A DNA stretch of 64,000 nt, taken from assembly GCF_009834025.1 (NCBI RefSeq), contig NZ_CP047156.1, positions 2,542,001-2,606,000 of the forward strand, given 5' to 3'. Both the position numbers and the translations under genes were made by a program. The notes below the pieces were generated by a model. It did not search any database. It saw nothing but the letters and a program-made list of their open reading frames with translations, and was not told the origin of the DNA. Origin of the DNA: Epidermidibacterium keratini. Its GTDB lineage: Bacteria; Actinomycetota; Actinomycetes; Mycobacteriales; Antricoccaceae. This document shows, one piece after another, positions 16,890-26,312 of the stretch. Every line of letters starts with the position of its first letter. The first letter of the stretch is position 1.

Positions 16890-18293
16890 TTAGCCGCAGT
16901 CCGGGAACATGTAGGCCTTGCCGTCGACGAACGCGAAGTAGACCTCGACCGGTTGGGGCTTCGCGGCAAGGCCGACGCCGGCGTACTGCTGCGCGGTCGC
17001 GGTAAACACCTCGCCCTTCGGCTTCTCGCTCGCGCCCGGCGGGGTCCAGTCCGGCGCCGCTGCCACGGTCGCAAAGTCGATCTGGGTCTTTTCGCGGTAG
17101 CCCTTCTTTGCGCCCTTGGCTTGGTACGCCGAGAGGCATTGTGCTTGGTCGGGCTGGAAGTCTGGATGCGCGTTGTCGGCGGCGTACTTCGCGACCGGGG
17201 CGAAGTCGCCGGAGGCGGCCGCGTCTTCCCACGTCTTGGTGTATCCGTCATACAGCGCGCTGATCTTCAGCTGCGCATCCTGGGTGAGCTTGCCGTCGGG
17301 CCCGAGAGCGCTCGGTCCGCCCGACTCCTCGGCGCCGCCGGACGAGCCGGAGCCCTCGGAGCCGCCACTTTCGCTGGAACCCGAGCCATCGGAGTGTGCG
17401 GAGGTGCTCGAGCCGCCGCCGGCCTCGTTGTCGGCCTCGTTGCCCTGCGCCAGGAAGAACCACACCGCGGCGCCGGCGATCAACGCGGCCACGACCGCTA
17501 ACGCCGTCCACGCCAGCCCCCGCTTGGACTTCGGCGCGGTGGGGCGAGACACGGCGCTGGACCCGCCGGCGGTCGGCACCGCGCCGGGCGCGGCGTAGGT
17601 GATCTCGTACTCCGGCTGCGGCTGCGGCCCGGAAGTTGGGTGCGAGTCTGGCCGCGAGTACGGCGATGACCCTTGCGCGGCATAGGGCGAGCGATCACGC
17701 GGGGCGTACGGCGACGACCCGGGCGGCATCGCGCGCGCCGCTTGAAGCTCTTGCGGCGGGCCGGGATGCGGGCGCATCGCCAGGTGCGTCGACTCGCTGT
17801 CGGATTCGGCCGGTGTCGCTGCCGTGTCGCTCGGCGTCGTGTCGCTCGGCGTCGCGTCGCTCGGTGTCGTTTCGGTCGGCGTCAGGTCGCCGGTATCTGG
17901 CTCGTTCGCAGCCGCGTCGGCGGAGGCGTTGTAAGGGCTGGGCGGCGGCCACGACGGAGGGTAAGGCTCGACTTCGTATTCGACATCGTCGCCGAACCCG
18001 GTCGTCGGCTCAGGTGCGTCGGCGGGTGTCGACTGCTCTGCTCCGACGTACTGCGTGTCTGCGCCGACGTGGCCTTCCGGCGGCGGTGGCGACGAGTCCT
18101 GCGGCGGCCAGGAGTGATCGTCGCTGGTCTCGGGTGCGTCGGCCCACGGGTCGGGCGGGTCCGCGGAGTAGTCAACCGAGTACTCGTACTGCCCATCCGC
18201 TGCCTCTGGGTTCTCCGGCCGATCGGGCCGCGGCTGATCGGGCTGTCCTTGTTGCGGCGGTCCGGGAGGCCCGTGCGGGGGCTGCTGCGACAT
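16890..18293 (-). CDS. Proline-rich, single-pass membrane protein with extracytoplasmic C-terminal domain
   Basis: A 467-residue protein. Residues 1-258 are cytosolic, disordered and rich in Pro, Asp and Gln. They include a TPSD repeat (about 139-156: TPTETTPSDATPSDTTPSD) and SPYA/SPYS repeats at about 194-212. A transmembrane helix spans about 260-281. A Ser/Gly linker (SDGSGSSESGGSEGSGSSGG) leads to a folded C-terminal domain of about 140 residues with three Cys, ending YMFPDCG. The ATG at 18293 has AAGGAC 5 nt upstream. The build resembles actinobacterial cell-envelope proteins of unknown role. It lies between two conserved cell-wall and tRNA gene blocks. Confidence 0.7.
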   Translation of the reverse strand: MSQQPPHGPPGPPQQGQPDQPRPDRPENPEAADGQYEYSVDYSADPPDPWADAPETSDDHSWPPQDSSPPPPEGHVGADTQYVGAEQSTPADAPEPTTGFGDDVEYEVEPYPPSWPPPSPYNASADAAANEPDTGDLTPTETTPSDATPSDTTPSDTAATPAESDSESTHLAMRPHPGPPQELQAARAMPPGSSPYAPRDRSPYAAQGSSPYSRPDSHPTSGPQPQPEYEITYAAPGAVPTAGGSSAVSRPTAPKSKRGLAWTALAVVAALIAGAAVWFFLAQGNEADNEAGGGSSTSAHSDGSGSSESGGSEGSGSSGGAEESGGPSALGPDGKLTQDAQLKISALYDGYTKTWEDAAASGDFAPVAKYAADNAHPDFQPDQAQCLSAYQAKGAKKGYREKTQIDFATVAAAPDWTPPGASEKPKGEVFTATAQQYAGVGLAAKPQPVEVYFAFVDGKAYMFPDCG

Positions 18294-18448
18294 GGGTGGT
18301 CCTTCGTCTTCGGGGGCGTGCTCATTCTGGCGGTTCGACGGGCACCGAGTACAGCAACGCACAGGTGCCCACCAGTAACGACGCTGATCGAGCGGATCGG
18401 TTTCATCACGCGTCGAGGTCACCCGGGCGCGGGTAACGTGTCGGGCAT

Positions 18449-18546
18449 GAGCGATCGACGGGTTTGCGAGCATCGCAGGCACCCCAACCACATCGAGACT
18501 CGGGCATCGCGTGCCGAGGAGCGCAGCGGTTCCGGAGAGAGCAGGT
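18449..18546 (+). repeat. Diverged copy of the 105-bp interspersed repeat
   Basis: It starts GCGATCGACGGGTTTGCGAG and ends GAGGAGCGCAGCGGTTCCGG followed by AGAGAGCAGG, both nearly identical to the repeat at 25223-25446; the middle third differs. It ends 4 bp before the ATG of the DUF2342 gene, and its purine-rich end probably supplies the ribosome binding site. The remaining part of the 18293-18551 gap shows no gene. Confidence 0.75.
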
Positions 18547-18550
18547 TGGC

Positions 18551-19750
18551 ATGAGCTCTGAGGTCTTCGTCGACTGGAAACTCGCCGCCCGCACCGGTCG
18601 CCAACTGACCAAAGCCGGCCCCGACGTCACGCTTGAGGAAGCCAAGGCCGCGGTCGCTGAGCTCCGTGAGGCTGCGCTGCGCGCGGACGACTTCGTCTCA
18701 CAGGTCACCGAGATCGCGCATCCGGCGTACTCGGCGCCGACGCAGGTCATCGACCGCCAGCAATGGATCGACATCAACGCCGCGTCTATCGGCTCGCTGA
18801 TGAGTCCGCTGATCGACAAGCTCGCCAAGCAGTCAGGCACCGGACGACGAGCCCGCGCGGTGGGCAGCAAGGTCACCGGCGCTGAGGCCGGAGCGTTGCT
18901 GGCCTTCCTGTCGAGCCGCGTGCTGGGGCAGTACGACGTCTTCGGCCCGGGCGGCGGCAAGCTGCTGCTCGTCGCGCCCAACGTGATCGACGCCGAGCGG
19001 CGACTTGAGGTCGACCCCAGCGACTTCCGCCTGTGGGTGTGCATCCACGAGGTCACCCACCGGCTGCAGTTCACCGCGGTGCCGTGGCTGGAGGGCTACC
19101 TGCGCGAGCAGATCGAGCAGTTCGTCGACGCCTCCGATTTCGACTCCGAGGCGCTTCGCGAGCGCCTGAAGGAAACCGTTGCGGCGCTGCGGGAGCGCCG
19201 CGGGCAGGACGAGTCCGAGGGGTTGCTCGGATTGGTGCGCAACCCTGATCAGCGCGCCGTACTCGACCGGATGACGGCCGTGATGAGCCTGCTCGAGGGC
19301 CACGCCGAATATGTCATGGACGAGGTCGGCCCGAGCGTGATCCCGACTGTCAAAGAGATCCGGCGCAAGTTTGCCCAGCGCCGCAAGGGGCGCTCGCCGT
19401 TGGATCGCATGCTCCGCAAGCTGCTGGGGCTGGATGCCAAGATGCGGCAGTACGCCGACGGTCGGGCGTTCGTCGACGCTGTCGTCAAAGAGGTCGGGAT
19501 GCGCGGCTTCAACCACGTGTGGACCTCCCCGGAGACGTTGCCGAAGCTCTGCGAGCTGCGCGATGCGTCCGCGTGGATCTCGCGCACCAACCCTCCTGGA
19601 CGGGTCGACCCGCAGGTCGCGGTGCAGTCCGGTGACGGCTCGACCACGCGCACCTTCACCGTCGAGCGGGCCGAGGAGCACACCCCGCTGGACGACGTGG
19701 CCGACGACGAGCGGCAGATCATCATCGAACGCCGCGCCGGCGACAACTAG
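18551..19750 (+). CDS. Zinc-dependent metalloprotease, DUF2342 (F420-biosynthesis-associated family)
   Basis: A 399-residue protein. HEVTH at residues 166-170, in LWVCIHEVTHRLQF, is a HExxH zinc site; LEGHAEYVMDEVG about 90 residues later supplies a likely third ligand Glu. The family is catalogued as a coenzyme-F420-biosynthesis-associated protein because of its distribution, but no biochemical role is established. It is directly upstream of tilS (3 bp between the stop and the GTG), as in mycobacteria, so it probably begins the tilS-hpt operon. The ATG at 18551 lies immediately after the interspersed repeat. Confidence 0.85.
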   Translation: MSSEVFVDWKLAARTGRQLTKAGPDVTLEEAKAAVAELREAALRADDFVSQVTEIAHPAYSAPTQVIDRQQWIDINAASIGSLMSPLIDKLAKQSGTGRRARAVGSKVTGAEAGALLAFLSSRVLGQYDVFGPGGGKLLLVAPNVIDAERRLEVDPSDFRLWVCIHEVTHRLQFTAVPWLEGYLREQIEQFVDASDFDSEALRERLKETVAALRERRGQDESEGLLGLVRNPDQRAVLDRMTAVMSLLEGHAEYVMDEVGPSVIPTVKEIRRKFAQRRKGRSPLDRMLRKLLGLDAKMRQYADGRAFVDAVVKEVGMRGFNHVWTSPETLPKLCELRDASAWISRTNPPGRVDPQVAVQSGDGSTTRTFTVERAEEHTPLDDVADDERQIIIERRAGDN

Positions 19751-19753
19751 CAG

Positions 19754-20746
19754 GTGAGCGGTCCGTCTCCGGCGGTTGCTGAGGTGCGCCGTGCGGCCCG
19801 CGGCTGGCTCACGACTCACGCCTCGTCCGGGCCGGTGACCGTGGCGGTGAGCGGGGGAGCGGACTCGCTCGCGCTCGCGTCGGCGCTGCTTTTCACCGCT
19901 CGGCACACGGGCCACGAGGTGCACGGCGTCACGGTCGACCATCAGCTGCAGCGCGGGTCGGCCGAGCGGGCCGCAGCAGTCGTCGAGTGGCTCACCGCGA
20001 CGGGTTGCGCGAGCGCCGAGGTACGCATCGTCGAGGTCGGCGATGCCGGTGGCCCGGAGGCAGCGGCTCGTGATGCGCGGTACGCCGCACTGCGCGCGGC
20101 GGCTCGCGGCCCGGTGCTGCTTGCACACACCCTCGATGATCAGGCTGAGACCGTGCTGCTTGGCCTCGGACGCGGCGCGGGCCCCCGGTCCCTGCGCGCG
20201 ATGGCCGAGTGGGACCCGCCCTACGGTCGCCCGCTGCTCGGCGTACGGCGCGCCACCACGCGGCGGTGCTGCGCCGACCTCGGCATCGAGTTCTGGGATG
20301 ACCCGCACAACGTCGACCCGAGGTACACCCGCGTGCGGCTGCGCACGGAGGCACTTCCGCTGCTGGAGGAGATCCTCGGCGGAGGGGTGGCGCCGGCCCT
20401 GGCACGCACCGCATCGCTGTTGCGCGAGAGCGACCAGACCGAGATCGCCACGAGCGTGCTCGGTCTGGTCGCCGACGGCGACGCGCTGGACGCCGGCCGC
20501 GTCGCCGGCCTGCCCGGTGACCTGCGGCGCCGCGTGCTGAAGGCCTGGCTTGACGGCCTGCCGATCGCGCCGACGACCGCCGCCCACGTCGACGCGCTCG
20601 ACGTGTTGGTGACGGCCTGGCGTGGTCAAGGTCCGGCGTACCTGCCAGGCGGTGCCAAGGCGCAGCGCGTGCGTGGGAGGATTCACCTTGTCCGTCCGGA
20701 TCAGCACGGGCGTTCCGCACCCATCCACCGACCCGCCGAGGACTAG
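19754..20746 (+). CDS. tilS: tRNA(Ile)-lysidine synthetase
   Basis: Converts C34 of the CAU-anticodon tRNA-Ile to lysidine with ATP, so that AUA is read as Ile; essential. The PP-loop motif is VSGGADSLAL (Ser33-Ser38). VDHQLQRGS and LLAHTLDDQAETVLLGLGRGAG are family blocks. FWDDPHNVDPRYTRVRLR is the motif that contacts the tRNA. At 330 residues it is the short actinobacterial type, lacking much of the C-terminal domain of the Escherichia coli enzyme. It starts with GTG, 3 bp after the DUF2342 stop, and is followed by hpt after 3 bp. Confidence 0.93.
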   Translation: MSGPSPAVAEVRRAARGWLTTHASSGPVTVAVSGGADSLALASALLFTARHTGHEVHGVTVDHQLQRGSAERAAAVVEWLTATGCASAEVRIVEVGDAGGPEAAARDARYAALRAAARGPVLLAHTLDDQAETVLLGLGRGAGPRSLRAMAEWDPPYGRPLLGVRRATTRRCCADLGIEFWDDPHNVDPRYTRVRLRTEALPLLEEILGGGVAPALARTASLLRESDQTEIATSVLGLVADGDALDAGRVAGLPGDLRRRVLKAWLDGLPIAPTTAAHVDALDVLVTAWRGQGPAYLPGGAKAQRVRGRIHLVRPDQHGRSAPIHRPAED

Positions 20747-20749
20747 CTG

Positions 20750-21289
20750 GTGTACGAGGACGAGATCGAGAAAACCCTTATCTCGCAGGAAGAAATCGCC
20801 GAGAAGACGCGCGAGCTCGCAGAGCAGATCGGCGCGGACTACGAAGGCAAGGAAGTGCTGCTGGTCGGCGTACTCAAGGGCGCGGTGATGTTCATGAGCG
20901 ACATCGCCCGCGCGCTGCCGGTCCCAGTGCACCTGGAGTTCATGGCGGTCAGCTCCTACGGCAGCTCGACCAGCTCCAGTGGCGTCGTGCGAATCCTGAA
21001 GGACCTCGACAAGGACATCACCGGACGTCACGTGCTCGTCGTCGAGGACATCATCGACTCCGGGCTGACGTTGTCGTGGCTGCTGAAGAACCTCGGCGCG
21101 CGCAACCCCGCCTCGGTCGAGGTCGTGACGCTGCTGCGCAAGCCGGACGCGATCAAGGTCCCGGTCGATGTGAAGTACGTCGGCTTCGACATTCCCAACG
21201 AGTTCGTCGTGGGCTACGGCCTCGACTACGCCGAGCGCTACCGAGATATGCCGTACGTCGGCACCCTCAAGCCCGAGGTCTACTCCTAG
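20750..21289 (+). CDS. hpt: Hypoxanthine(-guanine) phosphoribosyltransferase
   Basis: Salvages hypoxanthine and guanine with PRPP to IMP and GMP. The 179 residues carry [14 protein letters not shown], a variable loop with [11 protein letters not shown], and the PRPP-binding signature [14 protein letters not shown] at about 94-107. [30 protein letters not shown] forms the purine-side loop and C-terminal hood. TTG/GTG-type start spacing follows tilS by 3 bp (start codon GTG at 20750). The tilS-hpt-ftsH order is conserved across many bacteria. Confidence 0.93.
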   Translation: MYEDEIEKTLISQEEIAEKTRELAEQIGADYEGKEVLLVGVLKGAVMFMSDIARALPVPVHLEFMAVSSYGSSTSSSGVVRILKDLDKDITGRHVLVVEDIIDSGLTLSWLLKNLGARNPASVEVVTLLRKPDAIKVPVDVKYVGFDIPNEFVVGYGLDYAERYRDMPYVGTLKPEVYS

Positions 21290-21473
21290 CGGTCAGCGCG
21301 GCCGGGCAACGGAACAATCACACCGGACCGCTCGTTGAATTGCAGGTACGCCGGTCGGTGTACCGTTTTAACTTCCGGGCAAATGCTGCGGGCGCCCCGT
21401 GCTGCCCTCAGTTGGCCCCGGTCGGACTTGTGTACCCAGATACGGGAGGCTCGGGCTCAGCGCCCGGACGCGG

Positions 21474-23798
21474 ATGAAAAACAAGAAGCTCGTCAAGTCG
21501 CCGTGGTTCTTCATGCTCGTGGCGGCGCTTGTGGCGCTCATCATCTCGTCGTTCCTCGGCGGCGGAGGCGACTACACCGAGGTCAAGACCTCGGTCGCGC
21601 TCGGTCAGCTCGAAGACGGAAACGCCGAGGCGGTCAACGTCAAGGACAAGGAGCAGGTCCTCGAGATCACGCTCAAGGAGCCGATTGACCCGACCGGTGA
21701 CAGCGACGAGACCGTCTCGAAGATCTCCACCAAGTATCCCGCGGGTGCCTCTGGCCAGATCTTCGATGCCGTGCGCAACGCCCAGGGCACGAGTCCGGAC
21801 GCCGAGCCGGGCACCGGCTTCGACACCACCGTCACCCAAGAGAGCGTGCTGTTCAGCATCCTGATCAGCATCCTGCCGTTCATCATCCTGCTCGGTCTGC
21901 TCTTCTTCTTGATGAACTCGATGCAGGGCGGCGGCCGCGGCGTCATGCAGTTCGGCAAGTCCAAGGCCAAGCTGGTCAGCAAGGACATGCCCAAGACGAC
22001 GTTCGCCGACGTCGCCGGCGCCGACGAGGCGATCGAAGAGCTCGGCGAGATCAAGGACTTCCTGAAAAGCCCGGCCCGCTTCCAGGCCATCGGCGCGAAG
22101 ATCCCCAAGGGTGTGCTGCTGTTTGGCCCGCCGGGAACCGGTAAGACGCTGCTGGCGCGCGCGGTCGCCGGCGAGGCGGGCGTGCCGTTCTACTCGATCT
22201 CCGGTTCGGACTTCGTCGAGATGTTCGTCGGTGTCGGCGCCTCGCGCGTGCGTGACCTCTTCGAGCAGGCCAAGGCCAACGCGCCGGCGATCATCTTCGT
22301 CGACGAGATCGACGCCGTCGGCCGCCACCGCGGCGCCGGCATGGGCGGCGGGCACGACGAACGCGAGCAGACCCTCAACCAGATGCTGGTCGAGATGGAC
22401 GGCTTCGACGTCAAGGGCGGGGTCATCCTCATCGCCGCTACCAACCGCCCCGACATCCTCGACCCCGCGCTGCTTCGCCCGGGCCGCTTCGACCGCCAGA
22501 TCGCGGTCGACCGACCCGACCTTGAAGGCCGCAAGGAGATCCTGGCGGTCCACGCTCGGGGCAAGCCGCTGGCGCAGGGCGTCGATCTGGAGACCATCGC
22601 GCGGCGTACGCCGGGCTTCACCGGAGCCGACCTGGAAAACGTGCTCAACGAAGCAGCACTGCTCACCGCGCGCAAGGGCGGTACGTCGATCACCGACGAG
22701 GCTCTTGAGGAAGCCATCGACCGGGTCATCGCCGGTCCGGAGCGCAAGACGCGCGCGATGAGCGACAAGGAAAAGAAGATGACCGCCTACCACGAGTCCG
22801 GTCACGCCCTCGTCGCGCAGGCGCTGCCGCACTCCGCTCCCGTGCACAAGGTGACGATCCTGCCGCGCGGCCGCTCGCTCGGGCACACGCTCGTGCTGCC
22901 GACCGAGGACAAGTACAGCCAGACGCGCTCGGAGATGATCGACTCGCTGGCCTACATGCTTGGAGGCCGCGCCGCCGAGGAGATGATCTACCACGATCCG
23001 ACCACCGGCGCGCAAAACGACATCGAGAAGGCGACGCAGGTCGCTCGCGCCATGGTCACCGAATACGGCATGAGCCAGAAGCTCGGCGCGGTCAAGTACG
23101 GCACCAGCGAGTCCGAGCCGTTCCTCGGCCGCGACATGGGCCACCAGCGCGACTACTCCGACGAGGTCGCCGCGCTCATCGACGAAGAGGTCCGCGACCT
23201 CATCGAGCTGGCCCACGACGAGGCATGGCAGATCCTCACCGAGCACCGCGGCGTACTCGACCAGATGGTGCTTGAGCTGATGGAAAAGGAAACCCTCAGC
23301 GCTGAGGACATGAACCGCATCGCGGCGAGCGTGCCCAAGCGCAGCCCGATGGCGCCGTTCCGGGGATCCGAGCGTCGTCAGAACGGCTCGAGCCTGCCGC
23401 CGGTGATGACGCCGAAGGAGCTCGAAGAGGCCAAGCGCCAGGGTGAGGTTGACCCCGGCCTGCGCCACTCCACCACTGCGCAGTCCCCGTCGAGCGACGC
23501 GGCCCAGCCACCCTCGGGCAGTACGCCGCAGGCGCCGGTCAACCACACGCCCCACGCTCCGGCGCGCGGGCCGCAGACCGACCCCACCGGCAATCTGCCG
23601 CCGGTCCCGCCGGTGCCGCAAGACCCGCAGCCCTCCGGTGGGCGCCACCGGGCCGCTGAGGACGACGAGCCCACCTCGACGTTCCCAGCCGTCCCCGACG
23701 AACCGGCGAACGATTCCGAGCCGCGCGCGTGGAGCCCGCCGAACTACTCCGACGACTGGCTGCGTCCTGGGTCTGGCTCCGGCTCGGGGGAGAAGTAG
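21474..23798 (+). CDS. ftsH: ATP-dependent zinc metalloprotease FtsH
   Basis: A membrane-anchored AAA+ protease that degrades misassembled membrane proteins and regulators. Two membrane helices (about 11-28 and 125-147) flank an extracytoplasmic domain. Walker A is GPPGTGKT at 218-225, Walker [12 protein letters not shown] near 275, and the pore motif [10 protein letters not shown] precedes it. The zinc site is HESGH at 440-444. The last 130 residues are Pro-rich and disordered ([14 protein letters not shown]). The ATG at 21474 starts [13 protein letters not shown]. The 184-bp gap after hpt contains TTGAAT and TACCGT segments that could be a promoter but have poor spacing. Confidence 0.96.
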   Translation: MKNKKLVKSPWFFMLVAALVALIISSFLGGGGDYTEVKTSVALGQLEDGNAEAVNVKDKEQVLEITLKEPIDPTGDSDETVSKISTKYPAGASGQIFDAVRNAQGTSPDAEPGTGFDTTVTQESVLFSILISILPFIILLGLLFFLMNSMQGGGRGVMQFGKSKAKLVSKDMPKTTFADVAGADEAIEELGEIKDFLKSPARFQAIGAKIPKGVLLFGPPGTGKTLLARAVAGEAGVPFYSISGSDFVEMFVGVGASRVRDLFEQAKANAPAIIFVDEIDAVGRHRGAGMGGGHDEREQTLNQMLVEMDGFDVKGGVILIAATNRPDILDPALLRPGRFDRQIAVDRPDLEGRKEILAVHARGKPLAQGVDLETIARRTPGFTGADLENVLNEAALLTARKGGTSITDEALEEAIDRVIAGPERKTRAMSDKEKKMTAYHESGHALVAQALPHSAPVHKVTILPRGRSLGHTLVLPTEDKYSQTRSEMIDSLAYMLGGRAAEEMIYHDPTTGAQNDIEKATQVARAMVTEYGMSQKLGAVKYGTSESEPFLGRDMGHQRDYSDEVAALIDEEVRDLIELAHDEAWQILTEHRGVLDQMVLELMEKETLSAEDMNRIAASVPKRSPMAPFRGSERRQNGSSLPPVMTPKELEEAKRQGEVDPGLRHSTTAQSPSSDAAQPPSGSTPQAPVNHTPHAPARGPQTDPTGNLPPVPPVPQDPQPSGGRHRAAEDDEPTSTFPAVPDEPANDSEPRAWSPPNYSDDWLRPGSGSGSGEK

Positions 23799-24380
23799 GT
23801 GACGAGGCCGTTCGACCATGACCGGGTTGTCGCCGCGGTGCACGAGCTGCTCATCGGCGTCGGCGAGGACCCTGAGCGCGACGGCCTGCGCGAGACACCC
23901 GAACGCGTCGCGCGATCGCTCGCGGAGATGTTTGCCGGGCTGCAGGTCGATCCGGCCGACGTACTGGCCAAGACGTTCAACGAGGACCACCGCGAGCTGA
24001 TCCTGGTCAACGACATCGAGATCTACTCGACGTGCGAGCACCATCTCGTGCCGTTCCACGGCGTGGCACACATCGGTTATATCCCAGGCAAGGATGGCCG
24101 AATCATCGGACTATCCAAGCTCGCTCGAGTCGCCGATCTCTACGCCAAGCGCCCGCAGGTGCAGGAGCGGCTGACAGCTCAGATCGCCGATGCGCTCGTG
24201 CGCGCGCTGGACCCAACCGGCGCGATCGTGGTCATCGAAGCCGAGCACCTGTGCATGTCGATGCGCGGCATCCGCAAGCCCGACGCGCGCACTGTCACCA
24301 GCGCCGTGCGAGGGATCTTCCAGCGCGACCATCGCACTCGGGCCGAGGCGATGAGCCTGATCGCCCGACGCCATGGCTAA
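23799..24380 (+). CDS. folE: GTP cyclohydrolase I
   Basis: Converts GTP to 7,8-dihydroneopterin triphosphate, the first step of folate synthesis. The 193 residues contain [15 protein letters not shown], the zinc site [12 protein letters not shown] (Cys79, His82) with the third ligand Cys in EHLCMSMRG, and [14 protein letters not shown]. The GTG start directly abuts the ftsH stop, and its own stop overlaps folP by 8 bases, so the genes are coupled. Decamer assembly is expected. Confidence 0.96.
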   Translation: MTRPFDHDRVVAAVHELLIGVGEDPERDGLRETPERVARSLAEMFAGLQVDPADVLAKTFNEDHRELILVNDIEIYSTCEHHLVPFHGVAHIGYIPGKDGRIIGLSKLARVADLYAKRPQVQERLTAQIADALVRALDPTGAIVVIEAEHLCMSMRGIRKPDARTVTSAVRGIFQRDHRTRAEAMSLIARRHG

Positions 24381-25224
24381 CACGGCGCGCTTGCCGATTC
24401 CCACTGCCTCTGGGCGAACGCTGGTGATGGGGGTCCTCAACGTCACCGCGGACTCGTTTTCCGACGGTGGCCGTTACCTCGACCATGACGCGGCGCTCGC
24501 ACACGGTCGCGCGCTGTATGCCGAAGGCGCCGACCTGATCGACGTCGGCGGCGAGTCGACCCGCCCCGGTGCGCAACGCGTCGATGCTGAAGCCGAACTC
24601 GCTCGCGTCGTACCCGTCATCGCCGCGCTCACCGCCGACGGCATTCCGACCTCGATCGACACGATGCGCGCCTCGGTGGCGCGGGCCGCGTTGGGCGCCG
24701 GGGTGAGCATGATCAACGACGTCTCCGGCGGTCTGGCCGATGCCGACATGACGGCGCTCGCGGCGGAGTACGACGTACCGATCTGCCTGATGCACTGGCG
24801 CGCTCACTCGGGGTCGATGCAACGTTTTGCCGAGTACGACGATGTCGTCGGCGATGTGATCGATGAGCTCACGCAGCGGGTGGCAGAGGCAGAGGCAGCC
24901 GGCGTGCGCCGCGATCGGGTCATCCTCGATCCCGGTCTCGGTTTTGCCAAGAACGCCGGGCATAACTGGTCTTTGTTGCAGGCCACCGACCGGTTCGTGG
25001 CATTGGGCTTTCCGGTGTTGATCGGCGCGTCACGCAAGTCCTTCCTCGGCCGGTTGCTCGCCGACGGCGATGAGCCGCGCCCGGCTGACGGCCGCGAAGA
25101 TGCGACGACGGCGATCAGCGCGCTCGCCGCTGCTGCCGGTGTGTGGGCGGTGCGTACGCACGCGGTGCGCGCCTCCCGCGACGCGGTCGAAGTTGCGGCA
25201 GCCTGGACGCGAGGCACACCGTGA
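24373..25224 (+). CDS. folP: Dihydropteroate synthase
   Basis: Joins p-aminobenzoate to the pterin pyrophosphate; the sulfonamide target. The 283-residue TIM barrel shows [15 protein letters not shown] (pterin/PABA loop 1), [11 protein letters not shown] (loop 2), [22 protein letters not shown], and [13 protein letters not shown] with the substrate Lys/Arg. It is coupled to folE by an 8-base overlap. Unlike the rest of the operon it is not coupled to the next gene: 222 bp made of two copies of a 105-bp repeat separate it from folB. Confidence 0.96.
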   Translation: MANTARLPIPTASGRTLVMGVLNVTADSFSDGGRYLDHDAALAHGRALYAEGADLIDVGGESTRPGAQRVDAEAELARVVPVIAALTADGIPTSIDTMRASVARAALGAGVSMINDVSGGLADADMTALAAEYDVPICLMHWRAHSGSMQRFAEYDDVVGDVIDELTQRVAEAEAAGVRRDRVILDPGLGFAKNAGHNWSLLQATDRFVALGFPVLIGASRKSFLGRLLADGDEPRPADGREDATTAISALAAAAGVWAVRTHAVRASRDAVEVAAAWTRGTP

Positions 25225-25446
25225 GAGCGAGGACAACAGCGATCGACGGGTTCGTGAGCATCGCAGGCGATGGGGGCGGTGAGCTTGCGAGCCCGGCGCC
25301 AGAGCCGAGGAGCGGAGCGGTTCCGGAGAGAGCGAGGAAAACAGCGATCGACGGGTTCGTGAGCATCGCAGGCGATGGGGGCGGTGAGCTTGCGAGCCCG
25401 GCGCCAGAGCCGAGGAGCGGAGCGGTTCCGGAGAGAGCGAGGAAAC
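25223..25446 (+). repeat. Two tandem copies of a 105-bp repeat inside the fol operon
   Basis: The unit starting GAGAGCGAGGA begins at 25223, recurs at 25328 with one visible mismatch, and begins again at 25433 before running into the folB ATG at 25447. Period is exactly 105 bp. The unit end (TTCCGGAGAGAGCGAGGAAAC) places a GAGAGCGAGGA purine stretch as the folB ribosome binding site. A diverged third copy is at 18449-18546, also directly before a start codon. Confidence 0.9.
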
Positions 25447-25806
25447 ATGGATGAGATTCGGCTGCGGGGGTTGACCGTGACCGGTCATCACGGAGTCTTC
25501 GAGCAGGAGAAGCGCGAGGGGCAGCCGTTTGTCATCGACGCCACGCTCGGAGTCGACACCCGTGAGGCTGCACGCACCGACCATCTCGGTGACACGGTTG
25601 ACTACGGCGCTTTGGCCGACGAGCTGGCCGAGATCGTCGCGGGCCCGTCGTTCGACTTGATCGAGACGCTCGCCGAGCGCCTTGCCGAGACGGCGCTCGA
25701 GCTCGCTGGGGTGCAGTGGGTCGAGATCGTCGTGCACAAGCCGCAAGCGCCGATCGCCCGCCAGTTCGCCGACGTGGCTGTAAAAATCCGTCGCGAGCGA
25801 TCATGA
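25447..25806 (+). CDS. folB: Dihydroneopterin aldolase
   Basis: Cleaves 7,8-dihydroneopterin to 6-hydroxymethyl-dihydropterin and glycolaldehyde. The 119 residues fit the family: LRGLTVTGHHGVFEQEKREGQPF at the N-terminus holds the GxxGxxxxE pocket, DTVDYGALADEL the conserved Tyr region, and LIETLAERLAE plus VHKPQAPI the Glu and Lys of the active site. The ATG at 25447 follows the repeat-derived purine stretch. Its stop overlaps folK as ATGA. Confidence 0.95.
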   Translation: MDEIRLRGLTVTGHHGVFEQEKREGQPFVIDATLGVDTREAARTDHLGDTVDYGALADELAEIVAGPSFDLIETLAERLAETALELAGVQWVEIVVHKPQAPIARQFADVAVKIRRERS

Positions 25807-26312
25807 GTGTGGCCGTGTTGTCGATTGGTTCGAACGTCGGCGACCGGCTGGCGCACCTGCGTAGCGTCGTCGAGGCGGCCGGCGCGAGGTTGAGCGCGGC
25901 GTCGGGGGTCTACGAGACCGCGCCGTGGGGCGGGATCGAGCAGCAGCCGTTCCTCAACGCCGTACTGCTCGTCACCGATAACGACCGTGGCGCGAATCAG
26001 TGGCTGCGTTTTGCTCATGACCGTGAGCGGCAGGCGCAGCGCACCCGCGACGTGCGGTGGGGACCGCGCACCCTCGACGTCGACATTGTCGCGGCGTACG
26101 ACGCAGCGGGTGAGCCGATCGTCAGCGACGATCCGGACCTGACGCTCCCGCACCCCCGCGCGCACGAACGCGCCTTCGTGCTCGCGCCGTGGCTGGAGGT
26201 TGACCCGCACGCCCGCCTGCCCCACGGCGTGGTGGCCGAGCTGCTCGATGAGCTTGTGGCATCCGGTGATCCGCAGCAGCAGGTCGCTCGCACCGAGCTG
26301 GAGCTGCGATGA
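25803..26312 (+). CDS. folK: 2-amino-4-hydroxy-6-hydroxymethyldihydropteridine diphosphokinase
   Basis: Pyrophosphorylates hydroxymethyl-dihydropterin with ATP. The 169 residues begin VAVLSIGSNVGDRLAHL, contain YETAPWGGIEQQPFLNAV and the signature RWGPRTLDVDIVAAYD with two metal-binding Asp, and end with LPHPRAHERAFVLAPWLEV. It starts at ATGA overlapping the folB stop and is coupled to the DUF3180 gene the same way. The order folE-P-B-K-DUF3180 is the mycobacterial one. Confidence 0.95.
   Translation: MSVAVLSIGSNVGDRLAHLRSVVEAAGARLSAASGVYETAPWGGIEQQPFLNAVLLVTDNDRGANQWLRFAHDRERQAQRTRDVRWGPRTLDVDIVAAYDAAGEPIVSDDPDLTLPHPRAHERAFVLAPWLEVDPHARLPHGVVAELLDELVASGDPQQQVARTELELR

Noticed and set aside
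18833-21031. 732-codon open frame antisense to DUF2342, tilS and hpt
   Set aside because: All three plus-strand genes are complete with known motifs; the antisense product shows typical shadow composition.
21408-24071. 887-codon open frame antisense to ftsH
   Set aside because: A shadow of GC-rich codons of ftsH, hpt-side leader and folE. The product has no recognisable domain and is Arg/Val/Asp-rich; the plus strand carries a complete FtsH.
25030-25746. Minus-strand ORF with repeated SPEPLRSSALAPGSQAHRP
   Set aside because: Encoded by the two 105-bp units on the wrong strand; it overlaps folP and folB, which are complete.
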